A DNA stretch of 64,000 nucleotides from Formicincola oecophyllae (GCF_006542395.2 NZ_CP038231.1:1612001-1676000), one strand, 5' to 3'; shown: positions 1 to 8,397, numbered from the stretch's first letter. Program-made: numbers and translations. The notes: generated from the letters alone by a model not told the origin.

Positions 1-726
1 CCGTGAAAGGCCCAGCCCTGCAACCAGGCCAAGGGCAGTTAAGGATAATCAGGTGGCTGAAGGGGCACGCCTGTTCCAAGCGGTGGGAAGTCTGCCTGTC
101 TGCCTGGTGGAACCATCAGGGGCGCCGCTTACCATGAAGGGTCGTGGTTGGTTCAAGTCGAAGAACCTGCGTTGGCAGGCGGGCATCCAATTCCCACCGC
201 GTCCAAATGGCCGGAACGCTTCCCTTGAATCACCGCGTGCCACTAAAGACCATGACACCGATGAAGGGACGACTGGAGACCAGCGCAGTGCAAAAAGCCT
301 AGCGCAAAGTTTCTCCCCAGGATAGCCAAGTTTAACGGGGCCCAACGCGACCAATCACACGCCAAGATTTTGAAAGCGCTAGAGCGTCCAGAGGGGAGGA
401 TCCTGGTCTTTCTCCAACTCACGCAATGCCCTTGAAATCGCCCAACAACCACCAGCATGTGGGGCAAAGGGGCACCATGAATCCGGTGCAGCTCACCACG
501 GACAGAAAGCGACAAGAGTTCAGGATGTTCTGGTTGCAAACGTGCCCAGGCCAAGTGTGCGGAAAGACGTACTGTCCAGAAATGCTTTCAAAGGTATTCA
601 GCCAACAGGGTTGGGCAAAAAGTTGAACCACGTGCAGGGTGCGCAACAAAACTCACCAAGCCTCCTAACCTAGATTCAATTCAGGATGGCTGTTGAGGAC
701 TCCAAGTCAGAAATTTTATATCTTTT
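1..726. other. Gene-poor left edge, nothing recognised
   Basis: No open reading frame here looks like a real protein. The frames are short, overlap on both strands, and none shows a recognisable domain, signal peptide or convincing ribosome binding site. I see no tRNA cloverleaf, no inverted repeats suggesting insertion-sequence ends, and no strong terminator. Base composition is GC-rich like the backbone until about position 700, where it turns abruptly AT-rich at the 3' end of the HEPN gene. The stretch could be eroded coding DNA or the rim of an integration hotspot; I cannot decide between these. Confidence 0.5.
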
Positions 727-2400
727 TTAGATAATGTGCTGTTTTAATTCGAATAACCAATCGGAATATTTCACCGACATAGTAATGTTAGTCTGTTCAT
801 CACCTTCATAAACAGCTTTTCGTAATTCTTCTATAGCCTGTTCAAAATCAGTTAGGTCGTAGTCATGATTATCGATTTTGATGTTGCCGGCTTTAACTTC
901 TTTAAGAAATTTTAAGCTATTAAAATTGGACTTCCATATTGTCGTAAAACCAGATGACATAGGCAAATCAATTGATGTTAAGTGCTGCTTATCGGGATCA
1001 CAAAAAGACTCAACTTCTGAACGATAATTCTGAACATAGTTATCTAAATGCTTGTTTTTCCTCCATTCTGGGGGAAGGGATTTTATATTTTTCTCTAAAT
1101 TTTCAAGTTTTTTCTGAATGGCTTCCTCAGTGAAATCTAACAATCTTGCATAGGGGCAATCGGGATAGTACATTTTGCAGAGATTGGGTTGAATATATAA
1201 CTCACTATCAAGATGTGTGAGAGATGCTTTTATAGTATTGGGATCTAAGCCAATAGATTTCATAATGAAAGCCCAATAAATATTACGAACAAAATAATAT
1301 AATACAATTAATTTCCCATATTCGGATGAATCCTTAACGGATAAATTTCCATGAGCTAAAGAGTTTCTATATTTCCTTACCTCATCCAAGAAAGATTTTA
1401 CATATTGATCAGGTAAGTATAAATTCACATCAGAAATATGTTTTTTTATCTTATCATAATACTTACTATTATATTTATCTTTTTGAAATCCTTCTAGTAG
1501 AGTTAAATAATTTAAAAGAGCATAATTAACATCCAAAGGTTTTGGAGAAAGTAAATTTATGGTTATGATGTTTCTTACATAACTGAAATACCATTCAGGA
1601 TGTAAAAAGCTTTGTTGAATATATTCCAAAATTAAATTGCAAAAATCATTCTTAATAGGTATAATGATTTTTCCCGGTTTAGTTAAAGAGAAATTATCTC
1701 TTGGATAAACAAATAAGGCTTCAGGGAAGGGTTTATTTATTTTAATTACTGGGTAAGGCAGCCTATGTAAGCTACTTATAGCAGTTAAGAAAAACCATTC
1801 TGTCTGGTTAATCAATGAAATTAGATAATCTATATTATGAAGTGTACTAAATTTTTTGAATTCTTCCTTAAGAAGCATATTTAAAAATAATTTCTTTATA
1901 ATTACATCTTCACATTTAGGTTGATTTCCATCGAATTCTCCTTCGAAATTTATTACTATATAGTTATTGTAAATTGAGTTTGTTGTCTTAAAAAAAGATG
2001 TTACTTTATCGGATGTATTATTTATATATAATTTTAAATATTCCCTTAAGTCCCATTTTATATTTAACGATTCACATGGGGTAAATTTAGTTAGTTTTAG
2101 TTCTTCTATAGATAGAATATCACAATTAGATTCAAAAATAAATGCAGCTTTTGATGTGAACTTCAAAGAGGAATAATTTATTCCTCCCTTGTCTAATGAT
2201 CCCTTTCCTGGAAATAGAATTATGTAAATGTTTTTCTGCTTCAATACAGCAATTATTTGGCTCCCTATATCATAAATATTTTCACTATTAATTTCCTTAA
2301 TCCAATTAAATTTTCCTTTCTCTATAGAAAAGAATATCACCTTCAGAAGTGATATTAACCTTTCCTTCTGACCAGTTCTTGAGATTGTCCTTCTCCTCAA
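727..2400 (-). CDS. HEPN-domain protein, AT-rich, probably frameshifted at its 5' end
   Basis: This 557-residue reading frame starts at a TTG codon and is far more AT-rich than anything around it except 5431-7188. The clearest motif is RNSLAH at about residues 345-350. It fits the R-x4-H catalytic signature of HEPN ribonucleases and lies in a helical stretch preceded by a long alpha-helical region (about 290-345). The architecture, a long N-terminal part followed by a HEPN domain and a C-terminal tail, recalls ApeA-like and other HEPN defence proteins, but I cannot assign a named family. The TTG start is unconvincing. A better N-terminus lies in another frame beginning at the ATG at 2452, so the gene probably carries a frameshift near 2310-2340. 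Composition and position suggest horizontal acquisition. A role in phage defence or RNA cleavage is inference. Confidence 0.7.
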   Translation of the reverse strand: MRRRTISRTGQKERLISLLKVIFFSIEKGKFNWIKEINSENIYDIGSQIIAVLKQKNIYIILFPGKGSLDKGGINYSSLKFTSKAAFIFESNCDILSIEELKLTKFTPCESLNIKWDLREYLKLYINNTSDKVTSFFKTTNSIYNNYIVINFEGEFDGNQPKCEDVIIKKLFLNMLLKEEFKKFSTLHNIDYLISLINQTEWFFLTAISSLHRLPYPVIKINKPFPEALFVYPRDNFSLTKPGKIIIPIKNDFCNLILEYIQQSFLHPEWYFSYVRNIITINLLSPKPLDVNYALLNYLTLLEGFQKDKYNSKYYDKIKKHISDVNLYLPDQYVKSFLDEVRKYRNSLAHGNLSVKDSSEYGKLIVLYYFVRNIYWAFIMKSIGLDPNTIKASLTHLDSELYIQPNLCKMYYPDCPYARLLDFTEEAIQKKLENLEKNIKSLPPEWRKNKHLDNYVQNYRSEVESFCDPDKQHLTSIDLPMSSGFTTIWKSNFNSLKFLKEVKAGNIKIDNHDYDLTDFEQAIEELRKAVYEGDEQTNITMSVKYSDWLFELKQHII

Positions 2401-2452
2401 TGGGATAAAAATAGGCCAGTTCGTTTTCTATGGGGAGGGGTGGATTACTCAT
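2306..2452 (-). other. Likely true 5' end of the HEPN gene, in another frame
   Basis: An ATG at 2452 opens a 48-codon frame ending at TAA 2308-2306. It begins MSNPPLPIENELAYFYP and ends SEGDILFYRERKI. Its last residues run naturally into the text of the main frame (EKGKFNWIKEINSEN) if one base is skipped or two are added near the AGAGAAAGGAAA stretch. The peptide has ordinary protein composition, whereas the main frame's first 24 residues do not read like a natural start. I therefore read 727-2452 as one gene interrupted by a frameshift. Whether this is a real mutation, a sequencing error or recoding cannot be told from one sequence. Confidence 0.5.
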
Positions 2453-2488
2453 TCTACTTCTACGTTCGATTCTAAGGCATGACACTTA

Positions 2489-3499
2489 ATGACATTGAGG
2501 AAAACAGTTTATCCTTTTTTGCGGCATTGGGAAATGCGTTCCAACGCTCAAATCCTATGGGCGGGGGTGGTGGGGTCGCGGCTGTGGGGCTTTGAGGGGC
2601 CAGGCAGTGACCATGATGTGCGCTTCCTCTATCTGGCATCTGAACGGGACTATTTGCGTCTCTCCCCCCGCCGCCTGGTGGTGGAGGAAATGGTGGACCT
2701 GCTCTGCCCCCAGCACGGCCTGGCTGCGCCAAGCCAGGAAAGCCCACGATCGCAGGGAGGGCGGGAAAGCGGGCCAGGGGTGTTTTCTGCTTCAGCCCCC
2801 TCCACCCTGCAGCTGGACCTGGTGGGGTGGGACATCGCCAAAGCTTTGCCCCTTCTGGCCAAAGGCAACATGGCTGTGCGTGAATGGCTGGCCAGCTCCT
2901 GCTCGTTCCGGCAGGAGGAGCGCGCCATGGCCATGGTGCGTTCATTTGCCGCCTGCAGCTTCAACCCCGCCGTGGCGTGGCAAACCCACCATTCCATGGG
3001 CAAGCGCGCTTGGGGGGAACAGCAGCGCAGTGGTGCGCTCAAGCCCCTCCTGCACGCTGTGCGCTCCGCCTTGACGCTTCAAGTTTTAGTGGCGCAGTGC
3101 CGTGCGGCAGAGCGCGGCGGCCCCGCACTTGTCATGCCAGCTGTGAGCGTGCCTGGCCTCCTGGATGCCCTTGAAAGCGCAACCGCCCAGCAGGACCAGC
3201 CCAGCGCTTCCTGGTCAGAGGCGCTGCGCCCCATGGTGGAGGCCCTCATCCAAGCAAGGCGCCAAGGCGTTGCAAGCGCTGCCGTGCCTGGGCCTTTGCT
3301 GGATTGGTTGGAAATGGTTTGGGAGCAGCCGCAGCCTGGCCTGTCTGTCCAGGCCAGCCAGGCGCAGGGCCACGCGCACCAAGAGTTGGAGAGGCTGGCT
3401 GATGACGTCTTCCTGGCGTTGCTGGGCAAAGGGCCAGACCCCTTCACTCAGCCTGGCTCCTTCCAATCTGGCCCGCCAGCGCGCCATACCCCCCTGTAA
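2489..3499 (+). CDS. RlaP/COG3541-type nucleotidyltransferase
   Basis: This 336-residue protein belongs to the DNA-polymerase-beta-like nucleotidyltransferase superfamily. G29-S30 followed by D41-x-D43 (GSRLWGF...GSDHDVRF) is the metal-binding GS...DxD motif. The later segments LVGWDIAKALPLLAKGN and VREWLASS fit the RlaP family (RNA-ligase-associated polymerase beta), where the equivalent stretch reads roughly GWD-KaL-L-aKsN and EWL-S. The natural substrate is not known; family members are linked to RNA repair by gene context. Residues about 75-105 look like a low-complexity insertion. The start at 2489 is chosen because it is the first ATG of the domain frame, with an AAGG about 12 bases upstream. 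A closer ATG at 2479 is in a frame that stops after 38 codons. It is transcribed divergently from the HEPN gene but has backbone-like base composition after its first 50 bases. Confidence 0.75.
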   Translation: MTLRKTVYPFLRHWEMRSNAQILWAGVVGSRLWGFEGPGSDHDVRFLYLASERDYLRLSPRRLVVEEMVDLLCPQHGLAAPSQESPRSQGGRESGPGVFSASAPSTLQLDLVGWDIAKALPLLAKGNMAVREWLASSCSFRQEERAMAMVRSFAACSFNPAVAWQTHHSMGKRAWGEQQRSGALKPLLHAVRSALTLQVLVAQCRAAERGGPALVMPAVSVPGLLDALESATAQQDQPSASWSEALRPMVEALIQARRQGVASAAVPGPLLDWLEMVWEQPQPGLSVQASQAQGHAHQELERLADDVFLALLGKGPDPFTQPGSFQSGPPARHTPL

Positions 3500-3559
3500 A
3501 GCGGCTGAAAGGGGCAGAGGGCGCCCTTATTTCACGCCCACCCCTCAATCCCTCACCCC

Positions 3560-4780
3560 TCAGGCGTCAGCGTCAAGCGCCAGGTAGGGGTTGGAGGCGG
3601 AGCCGAACATCTCGAAGTTCACCTGCGCCTGGGGAAGGCCGGCATCCTTGAGGGTCTGCACCATGTCCACCAGGAAGTCGGTGGGGCCACACAGATAGTA
3701 GGTGGCGTTGGGGTCGATCTGCCCCCGCAGCCACAGCGTGGTCATGCGCCCCTCATGGTTGGTAACGCCAGCGCTGGCAGCTGGTGGCTTGGCGCGGGTG
3801 TAGAACATGTCCGCCTTCACGCGGCCCTCCGCTGCCAATTTGCGGATGTAGTCGCCAAAGGCTTCGCTTTCAGGGCTGTGGGTGCTGTGCATGTAGCGGA
3901 CGGGGGTTTTCTGGGCACCCTCCCTGTCCAGCGTTTCCAGCATGGCGATCATGGGGGTGAGGCCAACGCCGCCACTGATGAAGAAAAGGGGCTTGTCGTG
4001 CTGGGCTGGCAGCTGGAAATCACCAGCGGGGGCGGAGACGTCAATCTCGTCCCCCTCATGCATGTGGCTGTCAAACCAGTTGGAGACAACGCCCTGCGGC
4101 TGGCGCTTGATGGTCAGGCGGTAATGGTCGGCCGCCGGCGCTGAGGAGATGGTGTAGTTGCGCCGCTGGGAGCCGTGGCCTGGCACATCCAGCTTGAAGC
4201 TGAGGTACTGGCCGGGCTTGTGCAGCATCACAGGCTTGCCGTCCACTGGCTCCAGCCGGAAGGATTCGATGTCGGCGGCCTCATGGTGGCGCTTGGCCAC
4301 CTTGAAGCGGCGCCAGCCTGTCCAGCCGCCTGGCTGGTGGGCGTGCTCATCGTAAATCTGGTGCTCGCGCCCAATCAGGACGTCCGCCAGGAACCAGTAG
4401 GCCTGCTTCCAGGCCTCCATGACCTCTGGCGTGGCGCTGTCGCCCAGGACATGCGCGATGGCGCCGAGGAGGGCCTTGCCAACATAGGGGTAGTGCTCTG
4501 GCAGGATGTTCAGCCCAACGTGCTTTTCAGCGATGCGCTCAATCATCCTATGCAGCGGGGCGGGGTTGTCGATGTGCTTAGCATAGGCCAAAACGGCATA
4601 GGCCAAGGCCTTCTGCTGTTCACCATCCTTTTGGTGGGACATGTTAAACAGGTCGCGGATCTCAGGGTTGGCAAGCAGGCGCTTGTACATCTCCTGGGTG
4701 ATTTCAAGGCCGCGTGCCTCCAGGGCGGGCACGCAGGCTTTGACGATGGCGATCGTTTCTGGCGAAAGGGGTTGGGGCAT
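3560..4780 (-). CDS. hmp: Flavohemoprotein, nitric oxide dioxygenase
   Basis: A cytoplasmic enzyme that oxidises NO to nitrate with O2 and NAD(P)H. The N-terminal globin domain (about residues 1-140) carries the proximal haem ligand, His87 in the segment AEKHVGLN. The FAD domain follows with RRNYTISS, which matches the RxYS flavin motif. The NAD domain has GGVGLTPM, and the C-terminus has NFEMFGS, typical of the family. At about 406 residues the length is normal. I chose the ATG at 4780 (AGGA about 11 bases upstream) over 4792 (no spacing to its AGG). The longer frame back to 4873 would place the promoter and NsrR operator inside the coding sequence. nsrR is divergent on the other side of that operator, so NO-responsive repression is very likely. 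Confidence 0.95.
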   Translation of the reverse strand: MPQPLSPETIAIVKACVPALEARGLEITQEMYKRLLANPEIRDLFNMSHQKDGEQQKALAYAVLAYAKHIDNPAPLHRMIERIAEKHVGLNILPEHYPYVGKALLGAIAHVLGDSATPEVMEAWKQAYWFLADVLIGREHQIYDEHAHQPGGWTGWRRFKVAKRHHEAADIESFRLEPVDGKPVMLHKPGQYLSFKLDVPGHGSQRRNYTISSAPAADHYRLTIKRQPQGVVSNWFDSHMHEGDEIDVSAPAGDFQLPAQHDKPLFFISGGVGLTPMIAMLETLDREGAQKTPVRYMHSTHSPESEAFGDYIRKLAAEGRVKADMFYTRAKPPAASAGVTNHEGRMTTLWLRGQIDPNATYYLCGPTDFLVDMVQTLKDAGLPQAQVNFEMFGSASNPYLALDADA

Positions 4781-4802
4781 GGTGCTGTTCATCCTGCATT
4801 GA

Positions 4803-4825
4803 AAGATGTATTTGATAAGTATCTT
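4803..4825. promoter_or_regulatory. NsrR operator
   Basis: A near-perfect 11-1-11 inverted repeat: left half AAGATGTATTT, a single central G, right half ATAAGTATCTT. This matches the NsrR consensus known from enterobacteria (AAGATG...CATCTT halves separated by one base). It lies between hmp and nsrR, just upstream of the hmp start and overlapping the end of the proposed hmp -10 element, so bound NsrR would block hmp transcription. Confidence 0.85.
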
Positions 4826-4850
4826 TATACCCATCCCGCCATGATGGCAA
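4824..4850 (-). promoter_or_regulatory. Candidate hmp promoter
   Basis: Read on the minus strand, TTGCCA (4850-4845) and TATAAA (4829-4824) are separated by 15 bases, slightly shorter than ideal. The -10 element abuts the NsrR operator, so transcription would start inside the operator. The call rests on pattern and position only. Confidence 0.45.
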
Positions 4851-4907
4851 GGAAACCCTGCCATCCACTCCACCCCTCAGGGCCACCGTGTTCAGGAAAG
4901 GACAAGC

Positions 4908-5420
4908 ATGAAACTAACAGTCCACACGGATTACGCCCTCCGCACGCTCATCTACCTGGGTGTGCAGTATGAGGAGGCGAACCTTGCACCCCAGGCTGGC
5001 GCAGGCGAAACCGCGCCCCCCTTGGTGCCTTTGGCAGAGATTGCGCGCGTTTACGAAATCTCCACCAACCATTTGGTGAAGGTCATCCACAGCCTGGGGC
5101 AGGGGGGGTTCATTACCACCGTGCGCGGGCGCGCAGGCGGCGTGCGGTTGGCGCGCGCGCCTTCGGCCATCAATCTGGGCGCTGTGGTGCGCCACACTGA
5201 AGGGGCGCTGGCCATCGTGCCCTGCTTGAAAGGGCCTGCCGTGGCCGGGGGCTGCGCTAGCGCCACGGCGGGCGGCATGTGCCTGCTGGCAGGGGGCTGC
5301 GCGCTGACAAGCGTTCTGGCCAGCGCCCAGGAGGGCTTCATGGCGGCCCTGGACAGGCAGAGCCTGGCCGACATTGTGACCCCTTATGAAAAAGAGCGCA
5401 TCATGAAACGAGCAAAATGA
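4908..5420 (+). CDS. nsrR: NO-sensing Rrf2-family repressor NsrR
   Basis: A winged-helix Rrf2-family regulator of 170 residues. The N-terminus MKLTVHTDYALRTLIYL and the recognition region ISTNHLVKVIHSLGQGGFI are characteristic of NsrR. Iron-sulfur ligands are expected in the C-terminal half. C106, C116, C125 and C131 are present, with C125-x5-C131 matching the usual last pair; one cysteine more than the standard three is available. Two features differ from the classical protein: an insertion of about 15-18 residues (roughly 22-40) before the helix-turn-helix, and a longer loop between the first and last cysteines. Divergent hmp and the operator at 4803-4825 support the assignment. Confidence 0.92.
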   Translation: MKLTVHTDYALRTLIYLGVQYEEANLAPQAGAGETAPPLVPLAEIARVYEISTNHLVKVIHSLGQGGFITTVRGRAGGVRLARAPSAINLGAVVRHTEGALAIVPCLKGPAVAGGCASATAGGMCLLAGGCALTSVLASAQEGFMAALDRQSLADIVTPYEKERIMKRAK

Positions 5421-5430
5421 TTAAAGGAGC

Positions 5431-7188
5431 TTAAGGCTTTTTCCATAAGGTGAGAGCCTGGCGATAGAGCTGTTCGCTTCGGGCCAGGATCTCTCTGGAA
5501 GTCCAACTGTCCAGATCAGCAATATTCCTGTTGGAAAGGAAACTGCTTTTTCTCAAGGTAATTTTTTTATGAGAAAAATCATTGTTGCCCATTTTCTGAT
5601 TTTCCCCTGAGAGAGTAAGGTTCCCCAAAGTGTTTTTCAGCTTTTCACATTTCTGGTGTTCTTCTTCATCCAGGGAAGCCCATTTGCCTTCAGGGTTCTG
5701 AGGATAGATGTGTTCAATGGTGGTATCGGTAAAGTAAACTTTTTCAGGTCCAGCACTCTTTTCCATGAGACACTCAAGGATGTACCGACAATATTTATTG
5801 TCCCCATCCGTATAAACATCATATGTCAGAAATGCTTTTTGAAGTTCTTGATCGGAAGGAAAACGACCCTGATTAGAAATTTGAGAGATGCTTTCACTTA
5901 AAAATTCATACCATCCACCATTCGAACCCTCTTCAAAAGGTCGATTGGCCAACGTGCCAGCTATCGATACTGAAGCCGTGGTAAGCGAATTAGATGGTAA
6001 ACCACTGAAAAATCTACGAATGATGTAAGATTCTATCAATTCAAAGCAGGAGGTTAAAGTAGTGCCGTCAAACAGCCCTTTTTTCCATAAAATGAGTAAC
6101 CTCAATGCCAAAGGGAAAACGGCCTTGGCTTCAAGGCGTTGAAAAACATTTAAAACTTTTAAGGCTTCAGAAGGTAGATGATTCTCTGAATCAGAATCTG
6201 GAGCTAACATCAGGCTATACAATGAACTAGCAACAGATAATTTTTCCAAAAATTCTTTAACATGATCTGGGCCATTTTTCCCCAGAGCAGTTAGTTTTTT
6301 TGATATTTCAGCATATACAACCTTCTTGGTTATCTTTTTTCCCTTAGAGCGTAAGTAATTATAAAAAAACTCTGTCAAATTTTTAGAGCCCACACAGTTC
6401 TCTAAAGGCAGCCAATAATTTTTGTAAACTTCTTCTTGGTTTTCTTGCTGAAAGCACATTAGAACACTGTTACGGATTAAATCTCCAGAATTTAAACTTT
6501 CCCCTGTTGCATTGAGACTTTCAAAAATTTCTTGAGCATTGTCATCACGATCAAGAGAAATGTCGATTACTTCTAAGCCACATGGATTCACAAGGGCCTT
6601 GTAGATTTGCTCTAATGACGGTTCAGATGCATCTTTACCAGAAGACTCTTTTATTTTAGATTTAAAAAAATCATATGCTTTCATCATGGGGTGTTTAAAT
6701 TTTTTTCGTTCTGCAGACGAAAACTTATTATATTTTTCTACAAGTATATTGTAGGATTTCTCATCATCATCTCTAGAGGTAGGATATATTTTATACGCTT
6801 TAGAAGCACTAGAGTGGTTTTTAAGGTAAAAATCAATCTCATCTGATGTTTTTTTATCTTTCTCTTCACAAAAAACATCACGTAAAGCGATTAAGAAAAT
6901 ACTAAATGTAATGAGTCTTTGTTGTCCATCTATAATTAGAAAGGTATTAGTGTTGGTCGCGCTTGATTCATAAGGCGCCACATAGATTCCACCTAAAAAA
7001 TGACGTGGTGGAGTGATGTTCGATACCTTTGAAGCGCCCTCTTCATAGAGAAGGGCTAAATCTGATAGATCTTCCCAAAGAGCAGCCCAATCTTTTTTTT
7101 CCCAGCTATACCCTCGCTGATAGGCAGGAACACAAAAAGCTTTTTTACCATCAAAGTAGTTTAGAATTGTTTGTGTTGATGCTTTCAT
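5431..7188 (-). CDS. DUF262/DUF1524 GmrSD-like nuclease, single chain
   Basis: This 585-residue protein joins the two halves of the GmrSD type IV restriction family. The N-terminal DUF262 part has PAYQRGYSW at 21-29 and IDGQQRLITF from about 86, the nucleotide-binding motif of the family. The C-terminal DUF1524 part carries an HNH-like nuclease signature: H493 in IEHIYPQ, N523 in LGNLTLS, then an NND-F-HKK stretch. Known members cleave modified (for example glucosylated) phage DNA using NTP hydrolysis; whether this one does is inference. It is strongly AT-rich compared with its neighbours, sits 10 bases from the convergent nsrR, and has no methylase or partner gene beside it. Foreign origin is likely. 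All visible motifs are intact and the frame is open throughout. Confidence 0.85.
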   Translation of the reverse strand: MKASTQTILNYFDGKKAFCVPAYQRGYSWEKKDWAALWEDLSDLALLYEEGASKVSNITPPRHFLGGIYVAPYESSATNTNTFLIIDGQQRLITFSIFLIALRDVFCEEKDKKTSDEIDFYLKNHSSASKAYKIYPTSRDDDEKSYNILVEKYNKFSSAERKKFKHPMMKAYDFFKSKIKESSGKDASEPSLEQIYKALVNPCGLEVIDISLDRDDNAQEIFESLNATGESLNSGDLIRNSVLMCFQQENQEEVYKNYWLPLENCVGSKNLTEFFYNYLRSKGKKITKKVVYAEISKKLTALGKNGPDHVKEFLEKLSVASSLYSLMLAPDSDSENHLPSEALKVLNVFQRLEAKAVFPLALRLLILWKKGLFDGTTLTSCFELIESYIIRRFFSGLPSNSLTTASVSIAGTLANRPFEEGSNGGWYEFLSESISQISNQGRFPSDQELQKAFLTYDVYTDGDNKYCRYILECLMEKSAGPEKVYFTDTTIEHIYPQNPEGKWASLDEEEHQKCEKLKNTLGNLTLSGENQKMGNNDFSHKKITLRKSSFLSNRNIADLDSWTSREILARSEQLYRQALTLWKKP

Positions 7189-7289
7189 AGTTTTAATCTC
7201 TCTTGAGGTAGATAGTTTTAAACGAGCTTAGCACCCTTCTTTAAAATGTGGTAAGGTTTAAAAAAGGGTGCTGTAATAAAATTTTAGGT

Positions 7290-8105
7290 TCAGCTGGGGT
7301 TGGGCTGGCCCCTGAAGCCTGTGGCCACAACGTAGAGCTCGCGCGATTCCTTGCGTGAGGCCGGCGGCTTGACGTGGCGCACCGTGGCGTAATCACGCTT
7401 TAGCTGGTCGAGCATGGTCTTCTCCGCCCCGCCTTGAAACACCTTGGCGATGAAGGCACCCCCAGGTGCTGTGATGTCGCGGGCGAAGTGGAGCGCGTTC
7501 TCCGTCAACCCCATGATGCGGATATGGTCCGTGCCAGGGTGGCCTGTTGTGTTGGGCGCCATGTCCGACATCACCAGGTCCGCCTTGCCGTCCAGAAGCG
7601 CTTCAAGCTGGGCTGGCATGGTGTCGTCCATGAAGTCGCCTTCAATGAAGCTGGCGCCCTCCACAGGTTCCACAGGCAGTAGGTCAACGCCGACAATGCG
7701 TGCGCCAGGGGCGCGCTTGGCCGCCACTTGCGCCCAGCCGCCAGGGGCCGCGCCCAAATCCACCACCTTCATGCCTGGTTTGAGGAGGCCGTATTTATCG
7801 TCCATCTCCAGCAGTTTGAAGGCGGCGCGCGAACGCCAGCCCTGCAGGCGGGCGGCCTGCACGTAAGGATCGTTAAGCTGGCGCTGGAGCCAGCGCACCT
7901 GGGCGTTGGTTTTGCCGCGCGCCTTCTTCACGCGCACTGTTTTGGGGCGCAGCGTGCGGGCTGCGGCGTCATCTGCGCGGCTGTCGCGCACCCCTGGCGT
8001 GCCAGACGCCCGCAAAGGCCGCCCTGGAACGCGCCCCTGCCGCGTGGCTGGGGTGGTGGTGGTTGCGCCCTCAGGCTTGTTGTCAGGGGGTGTGTTGGCG
8101 GTCAT
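7290..8105 (-). CDS. rlmE: 23S rRNA 2'-O-methyltransferase RlmE
   Basis: Methylates the ribose of U2552 in 23S rRNA, acting late in 50S maturation. The FtsJ/RrmJ fold is clear: the GWRSRAAFKLLEMD lysine region, SAM-binding VVDLGAAPGGW, catalytic SDMAPN, AKVFQG, and SRELYVV at the end, which together supply the K-D-K-E tetrad. The protein has 271 residues, about 60 more than the E. coli enzyme. The excess is a basic, Ala/Thr/Pro-rich N-terminal extension, common in alphaproteobacterial homologues and probably disordered. The gene stands alone on the minus strand between the GmrSD-like gene and the tRNA-Gln pair. Confidence 0.93.
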   Translation of the reverse strand: MTANTPPDNKPEGATTTTPATRQGRVPGRPLRASGTPGVRDSRADDAAARTLRPKTVRVKKARGKTNAQVRWLQRQLNDPYVQAARLQGWRSRAAFKLLEMDDKYGLLKPGMKVVDLGAAPGGWAQVAAKRAPGARIVGVDLLPVEPVEGASFIEGDFMDDTMPAQLEALLDGKADLVMSDMAPNTTGHPGTDHIRIMGLTENALHFARDITAPGGAFIAKVFQGGAEKTMLDQLKRDYATVRHVKPPASRKESRELYVVATGFRGQPNPS

Positions 8106-8323
8106 GTCAGTTCAATTCAATTTCGTCAAAGCGGTTTCAAGAACGGCTTGAGTGGTTTTACAGTTTTTTACAGTTATGGGTTTAGAAGGGGTTCACAAGA
8201 TATAGGCCTGCTACGCCACCTTGCCAGGGCGGTGATGGTTTTTTGCTTTTCATCCCCTTGCGGCTGGGTGGGAAAGGGCGCTAAAGCATCGCTGTTCCCT
8301 ATTCATTTATGAGGGAACCCGCT

Positions 8324-8397
8324 TGGGAGATAGTTTAGCGGTAGAACTACCGGCTCTGACCCGGTCAGCCCTGGTTCGAATCCAGGTCTCCCAGCCA
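8324..8397 (+). tRNA. tRNA-Gln(CUG), copy 1
   Basis: Folds as a complete cloverleaf. The acceptor stem TGGGAGA pairs with TCTCCCA. The D arm is GTTTAGCGGTAGAAC. The anticodon stem ACCGG/CCGGT encloses loop CTCTGAC with anticodon CTG. The T arm is CCTGG-TTCGAAT-CCAGG, followed by discriminator G and an encoded CCA. U1-A72 pairing and the CTG anticodon identify glutamine. Confidence 0.95.

Noticed and set aside
1-726. Transposase fragment at the left edge
   Set aside because: I looked for IS motifs in all frames and for terminal repeats and found none that I could name.
2479-2595. Alternative start ATG 2479 for the nucleotidyltransferase
   Set aside because: That frame stops after 38 codons and does not contain the GSRLWGF motif.
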